Shown piece after piece: positions 51,035-61,276 of a stretch of 61,276 bases of DNA. A program made the position numbers and the translations under genes. Below the pieces are notes generated by a model. That model made no database searches and was not told the origin of the DNA. It worked only from the letters and a program-made list of their open reading frames with translations. Position 1 is the stretch's first letter, and each line of letters starts with the position of its first letter. The stretch covers positions 1 to 61,276 of the forward strand of contig CACWTQ010000004.1 in NCBI GenBank assembly GCA_902763835.1, read 5' to 3'. Origin of the DNA: an uncultured Ruminococcus sp. Lineage in GTDB: Bacteria; Bacillota; Clostridia; Oscillospirales; Acutalibacteraceae.

Positions 51035-52993
51035 ATGGAAATAAAAGTTGCGGAAAGTGCAGGATTTTGTTTTGGTGTTAATCGTGCCGTGGATATGGTT
51101 AATGACCTTGTTGACTCCGAAAAGGCAGTCAGCACCCTCGGACCGATAATACATAATACGCAGGTTGTAAACGAACTTGCGGAAAAAGGTGTTACTGTCG
51201 TAAACGAGCCTGTTGAAGCTTCAAAAGACAGAACGCTTGTAATTCGCTCTCACGGTGTGAGCCGTGATGTGTACAATTTTCTTCAAAAGGAAAATATAAA
51301 CTATGTTGATGCCACGTGTCCGTTTGTTACGAAAATTCATAAGATAGTTTCAAAACAATCGGAAGAGGGTAAAACCATTTTGATTGCCGGCAACAGTGAA
51401 CACCCCGAAATTAAAGGCATTATGGGACATTGTAACGGCAAGGTTTATACCTTTCAGAACGAACAGGAGTTAATGGCATTGACAGAAAAATTTCCCGAAT
51501 TGCAAAATGAGGAAGTTTGTGTTGTTGCTCAAACTACTTTTGATATTCAGGAATGGAAAAAATGTTTAAAAATTTTGGAAAAAGTATGTACAAAGTCGAA
51601 TTTTTTTGATACAATATGTAATGCGACCTCACAAAGACAAATTGATGCGTATGAGTTGGCAAATACATCTGATTTAATGATTGTAATTGGTGGACATCAC
51701 AGTTCCAATACGAACAAGCTGTATAAAATATGCAGTAAGTTTTGTGAAAGAACTTATCTGATTGAAACTGCTGCCGAGCTTGAGCACATTTCTTTCCGGG
51801 AGGACGATAAAATAGGCATTACTGCCGGGGCATCAACACCGGCAAGTATAATTAAGGAGGTACTGGATAGAATGAGTGTTAAATCCGGTGAAGTAGTTGA
51901 AAACGCAGCAGAGCAGAACTTTGAGGAAATGTTGGAAGAGTCCCTCAAAAATTTAAATACAAACGATAGGGTACACGGTGTTGTTGTAAGCATTGAGCCT
52001 AATGCCGTTTATGTTGACCTTGACAGAAAGCAGACAGGTTACATTCCTGCCGCTGAACTCTCCAACGACCCCAATGCTAAACCAGAAGATGTTGTTAAGA
52101 TTGGTGACGAGCTTGAGCTTCTCATTATGCGTACCAATGACCAAGAGGGTATGATTATGCTCTCCAAGAAGCGTGTGGACGCAACTAAGGGCTGGGACGT
52201 TTTCGAGAAGGCTCTCGAGAACGAAGAGGTTCTCACAGGTACAGTTACAGAGGTTGTTAAGGGCGGCGTAATCGCTGTTTCAAACGCAATCAGAGTGTTT
52301 ATTCCCGCATCTCAGGCAACAGCAACAAGAGGCGAGCCTTTGGAGAACTTGCTCAAGAAGGACGTTGAATTCCGCCTTTTGGAAATCAACAAGCAGAAAA
52401 GAAGAGCTGTCGGCTCAATCCGTTCCGTTCTCAGAGAGAAAGAGAAGGCTGCAAAGGAAGCATTCTGGAACTCTGTTGAGGTTGGCAAGAAGTACACAGG
52501 TACTGTTAAGTCACTTACAAGCTACGGTGCATTCGTTGACATCGGCGGTGTAGACGGTATGATTCACATTTCCGAACTTTCTTGGACAAGAATCAAGCAC
52601 CCGTCGGAGGTTGTAAACGTTGGCGACACAGTTGAGGTTTACGTTAAGGGCATTGATACCGAAAAGGGTAACATCTCTCTCGGCTACAGAAAAGACGAGG
52701 ATAATCCGTGGAACAAGTTCACATCTAACTTTAATGTTGATGATATCGTTGATGTTACAATCGATGGTATGAGTACATTCGGTGCATTTGCTGTTATCAT
52801 TCCGGGCGTTAAAGGTCTTATCCATATTTCTCAGATTGCTAACCGCAGAATCGAGAAGCCGCAGGACGAGCTTAAGGTTGGTCAGGTTGTAAAGGCTAAG
52901 ATTACAGAAATTGACACCGAGAAGAAGAGAGTTTCTCTTTCTATCAAGGCATTGCTCAATAATGAGCCTGTAGCTGAAGAGGCTGCCGAGTAA
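51035..52993 (+). CDS. ispH: IspH-ribosomal protein S1 fusion (HMBPP reductase / S1)
   Basis: Bifunctional protein typical of Clostridia. Residues 1-285 are IspH, the last MEP-pathway enzyme: iron-sulfur Cys in 'AGFCFGVNRAV' (Cys12), 'DATCPFVTKIHK' and 'DTICNATSQRQ', with 'GIMGHCNGKVY' and 'GGHHSSNTNKLY' for substrate. Residues about 315-645 contain four S1 RNA-binding domains ('RVHGVVVSIEPNAVYVDL', 'LTGTVTEVVKGGVIAV', 'YTGTVKSLTSYGAFVDIGG', 'DVTIDGMSTFGAFAVII'). The S1 part has codon use closer to highly expressed genes (more ATC, AAG, GGC) than the IspH part. Six bases after plsC. A terminator hairpin follows. Confidence 0.96.
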   Translation: MEIKVAESAGFCFGVNRAVDMVNDLVDSEKAVSTLGPIIHNTQVVNELAEKGVTVVNEPVEASKDRTLVIRSHGVSRDVYNFLQKENINYVDATCPFVTKIHKIVSKQSEEGKTILIAGNSEHPEIKGIMGHCNGKVYTFQNEQELMALTEKFPELQNEEVCVVAQTTFDIQEWKKCLKILEKVCTKSNFFDTICNATSQRQIDAYELANTSDLMIVIGGHHSSNTNKLYKICSKFCERTYLIETAAELEHISFREDDKIGITAGASTPASIIKEVLDRMSVKSGEVVENAAEQNFEEMLEESLKNLNTNDRVHGVVVSIEPNAVYVDLDRKQTGYIPAAELSNDPNAKPEDVVKIGDELELLIMRTNDQEGMIMLSKKRVDATKGWDVFEKALENEEVLTGTVTEVVKGGVIAVSNAIRVFIPASQATATRGEPLENLLKKDVEFRLLEINKQKRRAVGSIRSVLREKEKAAKEAFWNSVEVGKKYTGTVKSLTSYGAFVDIGGVDGMIHISELSWTRIKHPSEVVNVGDTVEVYVKGIDTEKGNISLGYRKDEDNPWNKFTSNFNVDDIVDVTIDGMSTFGAFAVIIPGVKGLIHISQIANRRIEKPQDELKVGQVVKAKITEIDTEKKRVSLSIKALLNNEPVAEEAAE

Positions 52994-53030
52994 TTTTTAA
53001 CTACAGTAAATTAATATTCTTATTATAACG

Positions 53031-53054
53031 GAAGGCATCCGCAAGGGTGCCTTC
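53031..53054 (+). terminator. Intrinsic terminator after ispH-rpsA
   Basis: GAAGGCATCC and GGGTGCCTTC with a GCAA tetraloop, then a T/A-rich tract. Stem of ten pairs with one G-T. Confidence 0.65.
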
Positions 53055-53081
53055 TAATAATATAATTTTACGGAGGTTATA

Positions 53082-53660
53082 ATGGGTTACAAGGAAGAAT
53101 TTATATCTCTTTTTGAAGAAAACGTCAACCGTCAGGGGGCAAAGGAGCTTCTGGATTGGATGCTGAAAACAGATTTTTTCACAGCTCCCGCAAGTACAAG
53201 ATATCATTGTGCCTGCCCCGAGGGGCTTGTAATGCACAGCCTTAGTGTGTTTAATACTATGGTTGAAAAGCATTTCGAGGAGGGTAAAGACAGCCTTGAA
53301 AGCTTCACAATTTGTGCGTTGCTTCACGATTTGTGCAAGGCTGAATTTTACAAAACGTCAACCCGTAATGTCAAGAACGATGAAACAGGCAAATGGGAGA
53401 AAGTTCCTTATTATGCTATCGAGGATAAATTCCCTTACGGTCACGGCGAAAAATCGGTATTTTTAATCGAGCGTTTTATGAGATTAAAGCCTGCCGAGGC
53501 TATCGCAATTCGTTGGCATATGGGCAGTTTTGACGACCCGAACGGTTATTATCTCAGTCAGACTTTTGAAAAATATCCGCTTGCCGTGAAGCTTCATCTC
53601 GCAGATTTGGAATCAACATATTTAAGAGAAAAGAATACTTCTGTAGTGAATAAGAAATAA
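53082..53660 (+). CDS. HD-domain hydrolase
   Basis: A 192-aa protein with a metal-dependent phosphohydrolase (HD) core: 'GLVMHSLSVFNTM' (first His) and 'CALLHDLCKAEFY' (His-Asp), then 'YGHGEKSVFLIERFM' and 'AIRWHMGSFDDPNG' as further ligands. Possible nucleotide or cyclic-nucleotide substrates; cannot be decided. ACGGAGG precedes the ATG by about eight bases. It lies directly before ligA and is probably co-transcribed. Confidence 0.85.
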   Translation: MGYKEEFISLFEENVNRQGAKELLDWMLKTDFFTAPASTRYHCACPEGLVMHSLSVFNTMVEKHFEEGKDSLESFTICALLHDLCKAEFYKTSTRNVKNDETGKWEKVPYYAIEDKFPYGHGEKSVFLIERFMRLKPAEAIAIRWHMGSFDDPNGYYLSQTFEKYPLAVKLHLADLESTYLREKNTSVVNKK

Positions 53661-53663
53661 TAA

Positions 53664-55661
<1,998 letters not shown>

Positions 55662-55684
55662 TCACTGCAAAAATATACAAAACA

Positions 55685-55711
55685 AAAAGCTCGGTTTATC
55701 ACCGAGCTTTT
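55685..55711. terminator. Bidirectional terminator between ligA and the DUF4250 gene
   Basis: AAAAGCTCGGT/ACCGAGCTTTT, 11-bp perfect stem, 5-base loop. A-run and T-run on the two sides suit the convergent genes. Confidence 0.9.
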
Positions 55712-55730
55712 GCAGTAGGTAGGTAATATT

Positions 55731-55907
55731 TTATACAAATTTGTTGAGATTGCTGTCATATTCATAATTAACAGAAGAAAGCTTATTTTGGATTTCCTCC
55801 GAATTTACACCGAGTGATTTGCAGAGGTCGTCAAGCGATGAATAATTATCACGAAGCTGAGTGTTGATGTAGGATAAAAGAATAATCGGGTCGTTTGGAA
55901 GTGACAT
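55731..55907 (-). CDS. DUF4250 family small protein
   Basis: A 58-aa protein starting 'MSLPNDPIILLSYINTQLRD' and ending 'VNYEYDSNLNKFV', which I recognise as the DUF4250 pattern found across Firmicutes. The middle ('SLDDLCKSLGVNSEEIQNKL') looks like a small helix-turn-helix, so a DNA-binding or adaptor role is possible but unproven. AAGGAG lies eight bases before the ATG on the minus strand. It is monocistronic and convergent with ligA. Confidence 0.88.
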   Translation of the reverse strand: MSLPNDPIILLSYINTQLRDNYSSLDDLCKSLGVNSEEIQNKLSSVNYEYDSNLNKFV

Positions 55908-56112
55908 ATTTATTCTCCTTAGATGAAATTTCCATTTATAAAAATTATACTACTTATTGCGGTTAAGGTCAATATTCTAACAGTAAAATTAATGGGTATT
56001 TTTTTTTTATTAATGTACAATTTATAAAAAATTCCGATTTGAGGCAAAATATTATTGAAATAAATTTTTATCGGGATTATAATTATATTATATAATTAGG
56101 GAGTTGATAGCT

Positions 56113-58017
56113 ATGAGCAATTCATTTTTTAGGGTTGCGGCAGCGAGTTTGAAGCTTAAGGTTGCCGACCCCGAATTTAACAGCGAAGAAATTTTGAAAA
56201 TTATCGCACAGGCAGCGGAAAAAGATGTGAAAGTTTTGGTTACACCCGAGCTTTCCGTTACGTCATATACTTGTGCGGATTTGTTCTTTAACAATGCACT
56301 TTTGGAAAACAGTCTGAAAGCCTTTGAGAAAATTCTCGACAGTACAAAAAATATAGATATGACTGTCATTTTAGGTTTACCCTTGGCAAGCGGTACGTGT
56401 CTTTTCAATTGTGCGGCGGTTATCAATAAGGGTGAAATTATCGGCATTGTTCCGAAAACATATATTGCAAATTATAACGAGTTTTACGAGAAACGTTGGT
56501 TTGCTCCGATGAGTAAGGGTCTTGCAATGCAGAGTATCAACGTTCTGAACCGTGATGTTCCGTTCGGAAAGTGTCTGTTTGATTTGGGCAGCGGTGCAGT
56601 TCTGGGCATTGAGATTTGTGAGGATTTGTGGTCACCCATTCCGCCGAGCAGCGAGATGTCCGTCTGCGGTGCGAATATTATATGTAATCTTTCCGCAAGT
56701 GACGAGTATGTTTCAAAGGCTCAGTATAGGGAAGACTTGATTGCAAATCAGTCGGCAAGATGTATCTGTGCATATGCTTATTCGGGAGCGTCTGTCTTTG
56801 AAAGTACGACAGACCTTGTTTTCAGCGGTGCAACAGTGATTGCCGAAAACGGCGGTATTTGTGCAAAGGGAGAGCGTTTCCAAAGGGAAAATGTTCTCAC
56901 TGTCGCAGATATAGATATCGAAAAATTAAATACACTCAGAAGAAATAATATAACTTTCAGTGACAATACATCATATAACGGAAATTACAGAATTTTAAAA
57001 TGTAATGTTTCCAATAATGACAATGACCTTGAATACAGATTTGTTGACCCGCACCCGTTTGTTCCGAGTGATTCGGATAAAATCAAGGAACGCTGCAAAG
57101 AGATTTTCGCCATTCAAGCGAGCGGTTTGGCAAAACGTCTTGAACATGTCGGTTCAAGGGGCTGCGTTATAGGGATAAGCGGCGGACTTGACTCAACGCT
57201 TGCACTGCTTGTGGCGGTTGAGAGTATGAAGCTTTTGGGTAAGGATAATTCAAGCATTATCGGGGTTACTATGCCGGGATTCGGCACAACCGACAGAACG
57301 TACAACAACGCTTTAAAGCTTATGCAGCAGCTTGGAGTTACGATAAGGGAAATCAATATTAAGGAAGCTTGTCTGATTCATATGAGGGATATCGGACACG
57401 ATGAGAACATTAAAGATATCACCTACGAGAACACTCAGGCGAGGGAGAGAACGCAAATTCTGTTTGACCTTGCGAATAAAGAAAACTGCCTGCTTGTGGG
57501 TACGGGCGATTTGAGCGAATTGGCTATGGGTTGGTGTACCTATAACGGCGACCATATGAGTATGTACGGTGTGAATGCGAGTGTTCCGAAAACACTTGTG
57601 AAATATCTTGTACAGTACGTTGCGACAGTCAGCGAGGAGGATACTAAGGTGACACTGTTTGACATTCTCGATACACCTGTTTCTCCCGAGCTTCTTCCGC
57701 CCGATGAAAACGGTAAGATTTCCCAGAAAACCGAGGATAATATAGGTCCTTACGAGCTGCACGATTTCTTCCTGTATCACTTTATCAGGTTTGGTTCGTC
57801 AAAGGATAAGCTTCTGAAAATTGCCGAAAAAGCCTTTGAGGGTGTTTATGACAGGGAAGTTATCGAAAAGTGGCTGAATGTATTTTTGAGGAGATTTTTC
57901 ATCAGCCAGTTTAAAAGAAGCTGTATTCCCGATTCGCCAAAGGTTGGTTCTGTTTCGCTCAGTCCGAGAGGTGATTGGAGAATGCCAAGTGACGCATCTT
58001 TTGCGGAGTTTTTTTAA
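56113..58017 (+). CDS. nadE: NAD+ synthase, glutamine-hydrolysing
   Basis: Last step of NAD synthesis: amidates nicotinic acid adenine dinucleotide using glutamine. The 634-aa protein has an N-terminal nitrilase-type glutaminase (catalytic Glu in 'VTPELSVTSYTC', Lys in 'VPKTYIANYNEFYEKRWF', Cys in 'LGIEICEDLW') and a C-terminal synthetase with P-loop 'GISGGLDSTLALL', 'MPGFGTTDRTYNNA' and 'GTGDLSELAMGWCTYNGDHM'. ATG 56113 is nine bases after AGGGAG. The stop is followed at once by the palindromic repeat C. It is transcribed alone in front of a convergent GNAT gene. Confidence 0.96.
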   Translation: MSNSFFRVAAASLKLKVADPEFNSEEILKIIAQAAEKDVKVLVTPELSVTSYTCADLFFNNALLENSLKAFEKILDSTKNIDMTVILGLPLASGTCLFNCAAVINKGEIIGIVPKTYIANYNEFYEKRWFAPMSKGLAMQSINVLNRDVPFGKCLFDLGSGAVLGIEICEDLWSPIPPSSEMSVCGANIICNLSASDEYVSKAQYREDLIANQSARCICAYAYSGASVFESTTDLVFSGATVIAENGGICAKGERFQRENVLTVADIDIEKLNTLRRNNITFSDNTSYNGNYRILKCNVSNNDNDLEYRFVDPHPFVPSDSDKIKERCKEIFAIQASGLAKRLEHVGSRGCVIGISGGLDSTLALLVAVESMKLLGKDNSSIIGVTMPGFGTTDRTYNNALKLMQQLGVTIREINIKEACLIHMRDIGHDENIKDITYENTQARERTQILFDLANKENCLLVGTGDLSELAMGWCTYNGDHMSMYGVNASVPKTLVKYLVQYVATVSEEDTKVTLFDILDTPVSPELLPPDENGKISQKTEDNIGPYELHDFFLYHFIRFGSSKDKLLKIAEKAFEGVYDREVIEKWLNVFLRRFFISQFKRSCIPDSPKVGSVSLSPRGDWRMPSDASFAEFF

Positions 58018-58018
58018 C

Positions 58019-58157
58019 ACGTGAAGAAACTTTTTGAAAATATTTACGTCATGTACCCGACCGATAGTTTATTATAAAAATGAATTTTTGGTCGGGTGCG
58101 TGAATTTAGTCACAGAAAAACTATCTTCACGTATCTCCGGCGGGCGTTGCCCGCTTT
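58019..58157 (+). repeat. Repeat C, copy 3 (complete, palindromic)
   Basis: ACCCGACC (58055-58062) and GGTCGGGT (58090-58097) form the inner stem. The outer parts ACGTGAAGAAACTTTT (58020-58035) and AAAACTATCTTCACGT are also roughly complementary, so the whole is a long imperfect palindrome. GCGGGCGTTGCCCGC follows. It fills the nadE-GNAT gap and runs 31 bases into the GNAT gene, giving its last codons and stop. Confidence 0.75.
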
Positions 58158-58603
58158 TCCAAAAATATAATTGTCATACCGTCTTTGATGTTTTCTTCTC
58201 TGCCGTTTGGCTTGTAACCGACTTTGGTGTACAGATGAAACAGCTTGTTTTCCTGTTTGATAGTGTCGAGTACCCAATGCTTAATATGCGGATATAATTT
58301 CTCAGCTGCAATAAGTGCAGTCTGTGCATAACCTCTGTTTTGATACTTCGGCAGAATAAACATCGGGGAAATTCTGCAAGTGTCATCACGGTTAATGATT
58401 CTGATAACACCGACCTTTTCCGTATCATTCGTAATAAAATAATAGTCTGAATTTTGTATTTTGTATCGGATAATATCCAAGGTTTCGCAGGCAGGGCTTG
58501 TATCATAGTCACGGTATTTTTCAAGAAGTTCGGTAAATGCTTCAACTTGCATACTGTGAATTTCTTCACAGTCGGTAAAGTCTGCTTTTTTCAAATGTAT
58601 CAT
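58127..58603 (-). CDS. GNAT-family acetyltransferase
   Basis: Transfers an acetyl group from acetyl-CoA to an unknown amine. The 158-aa protein has the acetyl-CoA loop in 'ILPKYQNRGYAQTAL' (Q-N-R-G-Y-A), preceded by 'DYYFITNDTEKVGVIRII' and followed by 'FHLYTKVGYKPNG' (motif B). ATG 58603 is preferred; the longer frame adds a hydrophobic run not typical of the family. The C-terminal 'RATPAGDT' is encoded by repeat C and not by the GNAT fold. Confidence 0.88.
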   Translation of the reverse strand: MIHLKKADFTDCEEIHSMQVEAFTELLEKYRDYDTSPACETLDIIRYKIQNSDYYFITNDTEKVGVIRIINRDDTCRISPMFILPKYQNRGYAQTALIAAEKLYPHIKHWVLDTIKQENKLFHLYTKVGYKPNGREENIKDGMTIIFLEKRATPAGDT

Positions 58604-58619
58604 TTTATAGTTCAACCTC

Positions 58620-59282
58620 TTATATATCATATTCGTAAACGGAATAAACAATCCAATAAAACAAACCGTCAATATTATGAATAAATTCGGCAAATTCTTC
58701 GGCTTCTTCAAAGCTGTTTTGTATTAATCCGTTGTCACGGGATACTTTTAAATCATAATGCTCTGCGAGTTCCTCTTGAAAATTACTTGTCAGGTAGCTT
58801 TCAAAATTATAACACCATTCATTTATAAGCTCAGTGCCGAGAATTTCATATCCTAAAAATTTTCCGCTGTCATTAAATTTCGAGATTTCGACAGTACCGA
58901 AACCATCACCCTCTTTAAGCATTTCGGCATACTTTTCCGAGGTGCATATTGATACAATCTTAATGGATTTGTAATCTTTAAAATAAGAGTATATTTTCAC
59001 AGCGTCCTCAAAATCACGGAACTTTCCGTTTACGGAAAGTCTTTTTGTTTCAATCATATCCGAAACGATATCACAGAATTGTTTGTACTCTTCTTCCGAT
59101 AAATTCAGAAACTTTGCATATTCCCTGCGGTGAGCGTCGGAATAGTTAATGAAATAACATCTTGTCAAGTCGGGGTGCAAATCGCCGAACTCTTCGTCTA
59201 AACTGAGAATGTATTCTGACTCGATATTGCACCATTCGGGCTTGACAATCTTTTCCTTAATATAATAACCAAAGCATACCAT
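58620..59282 (-). CDS. Unknown acidic protein
   Basis: A 220-aa soluble protein, acidic and aromatic-rich ('CFGYYIKEKIVKPEWCNIES', 'DLTRCYFINYSDAHRREYAK', 'EEAEEFAEFIHNIDGLFYWI'). No family recognised. It resembles in composition the other accessory proteins of the window (41500, 38688). ATG 59282 has CGGAGTG upstream; the stop lies 17 bases before the GNAT start, so the two may form one unit. Confidence 0.7.
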   Translation of the reverse strand: MVCFGYYIKEKIVKPEWCNIESEYILSLDEEFGDLHPDLTRCYFINYSDAHRREYAKFLNLSEEEYKQFCDIVSDMIETKRLSVNGKFRDFEDAVKIYSYFKDYKSIKIVSICTSEKYAEMLKEGDGFGTVEISKFNDSGKFLGYEILGTELINEWCYNFESYLTSNFQEELAEHYDLKVSRDNGLIQNSFEEAEEFAEFIHNIDGLFYWIVYSVYEYDI

Positions 59283-59304
59283 ATAATCACTCCGTGTGTG
59301 AAAA

Positions 59305-59348
59305 ATCGGCATACACCCTGTGTGAAATATTTGGGTTTGTATGCCGAT
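59305..59348 (-). terminator. Intrinsic terminator of degV
   Basis: ATCGGCATACA and TGTATGCCGAT form an 11-bp stem, followed on the minus strand by TTTTT. Just past the degV stop. Confidence 0.8.
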
Positions 59349-59359
59349 AATTTTAAAAA

Positions 59360-60220
59360 TTATTTTGTAATGAACATAACTCCGAGAGTACCTTCACCGC
59401 AGTGGCTTGTAATGGTACAGCTTGCATTTGTAATCCAGATTTCCTCGAACATTCCCAAATTCTTGATAATCTCGTAAACACTGTTTACAATTTCATCTGA
59501 AACCCCACAGCTTACAAGGGCAATTCTTTTAGTATCAAAACCCGAATACTGCGAAAGCTTTTCTCTTGTGTACTGAATTATGACATTCTCAAACTTGCCA
59601 CGGTATTTTCTTCCCATAGTCATAGACGCACCGTCGGAATTGTTTACCTCAATGCAAGGCTTGATTTTCAGAAGATTCGCACCGAGCATAGTAAGCATTG
59701 AACATCTTCCGCCCGCACGCAAAAATTCAAGACTGTCGATTACAAAGCTGGAACTGATTTTCGGCACAATCTTTTTAAGCTCCTTGGCAATCTCTTCGGC
59801 GGTTAGGTCGGTTTCGTTAATAAGGTCGTACGCTTTTCCGACAAGAAGTCCCGAAGCGGTTGAAAGGCTCTGAGAATCGATAGGGTAAACGTGACCCAGC
59901 TCTGCGGCAACAGCAACACTGTTTTGATGTGACGAAGAAATCGACGAACCTAAGCTGATGTGAATAACGTCATAGCCGTCATCAATGTATTTTTTGAAAC
60001 GCTCCGTGTATTCCCACATACTTACGGCGGCAGTTTTGGGCAGCTGCTTGTTTGTTCTGTAACGTTCAATTATGTCGGACGGGAAAATATTAACACCGTC
60101 CTCGAAGCTCTCGTCACCGTAAACGATGTGCAGAGGAATGAGTTCAACGTCAAATTGCTTGATAAGTTCTTCGTTCAAGTCGCAGGTACTGTCTGCGGTG
60201 ATTTTAATTTTTCTATTCAT
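59360..60220 (-). CDS. DegV family fatty-acid-binding protein
   Basis: A 286-aa DegV/FakB-type protein that binds a fatty acid and, in known cases, presents it to the FakA kinase. It has the family N-terminus 'IKITADSTCDLNEELIKQF', 'VIHISLGSSISSSHQNSV', 'VYPIDSQSLSTASGLLV' and 'IDSLEFLRAGGRCSM', with 'SHCGEGTLGVMFI' at the C-terminus. No fakA is near. It has its own promoter and terminator. Confidence 0.93.
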   Translation of the reverse strand: MNRKIKITADSTCDLNEELIKQFDVELIPLHIVYGDESFEDGVNIFPSDIIERYRTNKQLPKTAAVSMWEYTERFKKYIDDGYDVIHISLGSSISSSHQNSVAVAAELGHVYPIDSQSLSTASGLLVGKAYDLINETDLTAEEIAKELKKIVPKISSSFVIDSLEFLRAGGRCSMLTMLGANLLKIKPCIEVNNSDGASMTMGRKYRGKFENVIIQYTREKLSQYSGFDTKRIALVSCGVSDEIVNSVYEIIKNLGMFEEIWITNASCTITSHCGEGTLGVMFITK

Positions 60221-60255
60221 AAGTAAAATTACTCCTTAACATAGCATACAAATTT

Positions 60256-60284
60256 ATTATAACAAACTGTGTTATAATAATCAA
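60256..60284 (-). promoter_or_regulatory. Sigma-A promoter of degV
   Basis: Minus-strand TTGATT (60284-60279), a 17-base spacer and TATAAT (60261-60256). AAGGAG follows before ATG 60220. Confidence 0.8.
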
Positions 60285-60448
60285 CATCAAATCGGTAAGA
60301 TTTGAAGAAATTTGTGTAGTAAAATTTTTATAATTGTCTGTTGCAATACCTGTTAAAGTTTGGGTCAATCTTTTCAAAGAATTCTAACGTACAGAAAAGC
60401 CGACTACCATTAACAAGCCGGTAGGAAAAATATATTAACCGTCTGTTT

Positions 60449-60490
60449 CCTGCGGACGTTGTCTGCCGAATTGCCCGTCAAAGAAAGATG
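60449..60490 (-). repeat. Dispersed GGCAATT-ACAACGTCCG repeat
   Basis: Minus-strand TCTTTCTTTGACGGGCAATT followed by ACAACGTCCGCAGG, matching 33062-33101. Further along the same strand, TTTGAAAAGATTGACCCAAA (about 60380-60360) resembles the sequence beside MITE B at 3084-3104. No gene is seen in the 60221-60612 gap apart from these and two promoters. Confidence 0.6.
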
Positions 60491-60529
60491 ATGTGCGATT
60501 TTATTTCGACAGTACAGTTTTTGAGGCAC

Positions 60530-60558
60530 TTGAATTTGTATTTGCTTTATGTTATAAT
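60530..60558 (+). promoter_or_regulatory. Sigma-A promoter of the nitroreductase gene
   Basis: TTGAAT (60530-60535), a 17-base spacer and TATAAT (60553-60558), about 50 bases before the ATG. Confidence 0.75.
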
Positions 60559-60612
60559 ATTTTCAATATGTATTTTGTTTTAATGCTAAATTTACAGAAA
60601 GGAAGAGTTATT

Positions 60613-61128
60613 ATGACATTTACAGAACTTGCAAAAGCAAGATTTTCGGTGCGTAAGTATTCCGATAAACTCATTGAACCCGAAAAGCTTCAAGCCGTGC
60701 TTGAAGCGGCAAAGCTTGCCCCTACGGCAAAAAATCAGCAACCGCAAAGAATTTATGTTTTGCAGAGTGAAGATTCTATTGCAAAGCTTAACGAACTTAC
60801 GCATTGTGCCTACGGTGCAAATACGGTTCTGCTGTTTACCTATAACGAGGACGAGGAATGGAAAAATCCTCTCGAAGTGGGAGTTCATTCAGGTGTGGAA
60901 GATGTCAGCATTGTGGCAACACATATTATGTTCCGTGCCGTTGAGCTTGGTCTTGACACAACGTGGTGTAATGTGTTTGCAAATTCAAAATTGGAGAAAG
61001 TTTTTAATATTCCCGAAAATGAGCATTCTGTTCTTATTATGCCGATAGGATATCGTGCGGAGGATGCCGAACCTTCGGTGCGGCATGAGCAAACCAAAGA
61101 GCTTTCGGATATGGTGAAGTATCTGTAA
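60613..61128 (+). CDS. Nitroreductase family protein
   Basis: FMN-dependent oxidoreductase of 171 aa. N-terminal 'ELAKARFSVRKYSDKLIEPE' is the family's FMN-phosphate region (R-x-S-x-R), then 'VLEAAKLAPTAKNQQPQRIY', and 'THIMFRAVELGLDTTWCNVF' and 'SVLIMPIGYRAEDAEP' toward the end. GGAAG precedes ATG 60613; an upstream extension to 60493 runs through the promoter and is rejected. Substrate unknown. Confidence 0.93.
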   Translation: MTFTELAKARFSVRKYSDKLIEPEKLQAVLEAAKLAPTAKNQQPQRIYVLQSEDSIAKLNELTHCAYGANTVLLFTYNEDEEWKNPLEVGVHSGVEDVSIVATHIMFRAVELGLDTTWCNVFANSKLEKVFNIPENEHSVLIMPIGYRAEDAEPSVRHEQTKELSDMVKYL

Positions 61129-61180
61129 GTTTAAATATTTAAGAATATTTTTTTAAAATTTCGCTCGGATATTTTTATAA

Positions 61181-61276
61181 GGAACTGTTGGAAAATAAGT
61201 TGAACAATTTAGACGCAGGATAATTTGTTCTGTGTTAGGCACAACACCGCAGGAATACTGACGTATTTCAAGGTGT
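61181..61276 (+). mobile_element. MITE family A, copy 7 (cut by window end)
   Basis: Begins GGAACTGTTGGAAAATAAG, then the same left interior as copy 6 up to CAAGGTGT, where the window ends. Left flank TAA (61178-61180). Whether it shares copy 6's deletion cannot be seen. Confidence 0.85.

Noticed and set aside
58604..58711. N-terminal membrane extension of the GNAT protein
   Set aside because: It overlaps the upstream gene's 3' end, and the GNAT fold begins at ATG 58603.
60493..60612. Forty-residue N-terminal extension of the nitroreductase
   Set aside because: It runs through the promoter; ATG 60613 has a ribosome site and the normal family N-terminus.

Overview
The window is a stretch of chromosome from a low-GC Gram-positive anaerobe of the class Clostridia, most likely an Oscillospiraceae/Ruminococcus-like gut bacterium. 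The signs are a sporulation core (spoIIIAA-AD, spo0A, spoIVB), the clostridial ispH-rpsA fusion, a PolC-type replicase, the MEP isoprenoid pathway, AGGAGG ribosome binding sites with frequent TTG/GTG starts, and a secreted protein built from a cohesin-like module, Big_3-like modules and 'triple-tyrosine' repeats. The assignment rests on gene content only; there is no rRNA in the window. No rRNA, tRNA, CRISPR array, phage or transposase gene was found.

Layout. 1-8.6 kb: end of an FtsX-type permease; thiT under a TPP riboswitch (minus strand); typA; a lone cobalamin methyltransferase (cbiL); a SUKH-like gene followed by a decayed gene; an exonuclease; a HAD phosphatase. 8.6-14 kb: a drug-response module with a TipA-like MerR regulator, a MarR regulator and a heterodimeric ABC exporter, two of its promoters carrying the same 44-bp palindromic operator. 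14-16.3 kb: an Agr-like GHKL kinase and LytTR regulator without a peptide gene. 16.5-18.6 kb: spoIIIAA-AB-AC-AD, cut short and carrying a small mobile element. 18.7-27.2 kb: DUF6472 protein, a PLP lyase-like protein, a 1695-aa repetitive secreted protein and a beta-CASP nuclease. 27.5-32.4 kb: spoIVB-spo0A (minus) and a CtpE-like P-type ATPase. 32.4-33.5 kb: an intergenic region packed with repeats.

33.5-46.1 kb is the classic pyrH-frr-uppS-cdsA-dxr-rseP-ispG-polC run (nucleotide, translation, isoprenoid, lipid and replication genes), broken into by small unrelated genes that resemble orphan immunity genes or are of unknown function. 46.2-55.7 kb: AI-2E-type permease, RpiR regulator, BaiN-like flavoprotein, cmk, plsC, ispH-rpsA, HD hydrolase, ligA. 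55.7-61.3 kb: DUF4250 protein, nadE, GNAT acetyltransferase, unknown protein, degV, nitroreductase.

The least ordinary content is non-genic. There is a family of at least seven small inverted-repeat elements (GGAACTGT...ACAGTTCC) with 3-bp TWA target duplications and nested internal deletions; a second element type (GAGCC...GGCTC) with an identifiable unoccupied paralogous site; and a palindromic repeat that supplies the C-terminal tail and stop codon of two unrelated proteins. Other oddities are two genes (spoIVB, rseP) that seem to start at ATT, a PolC without its proofreading domain, and a truncated spoIIIA operon.
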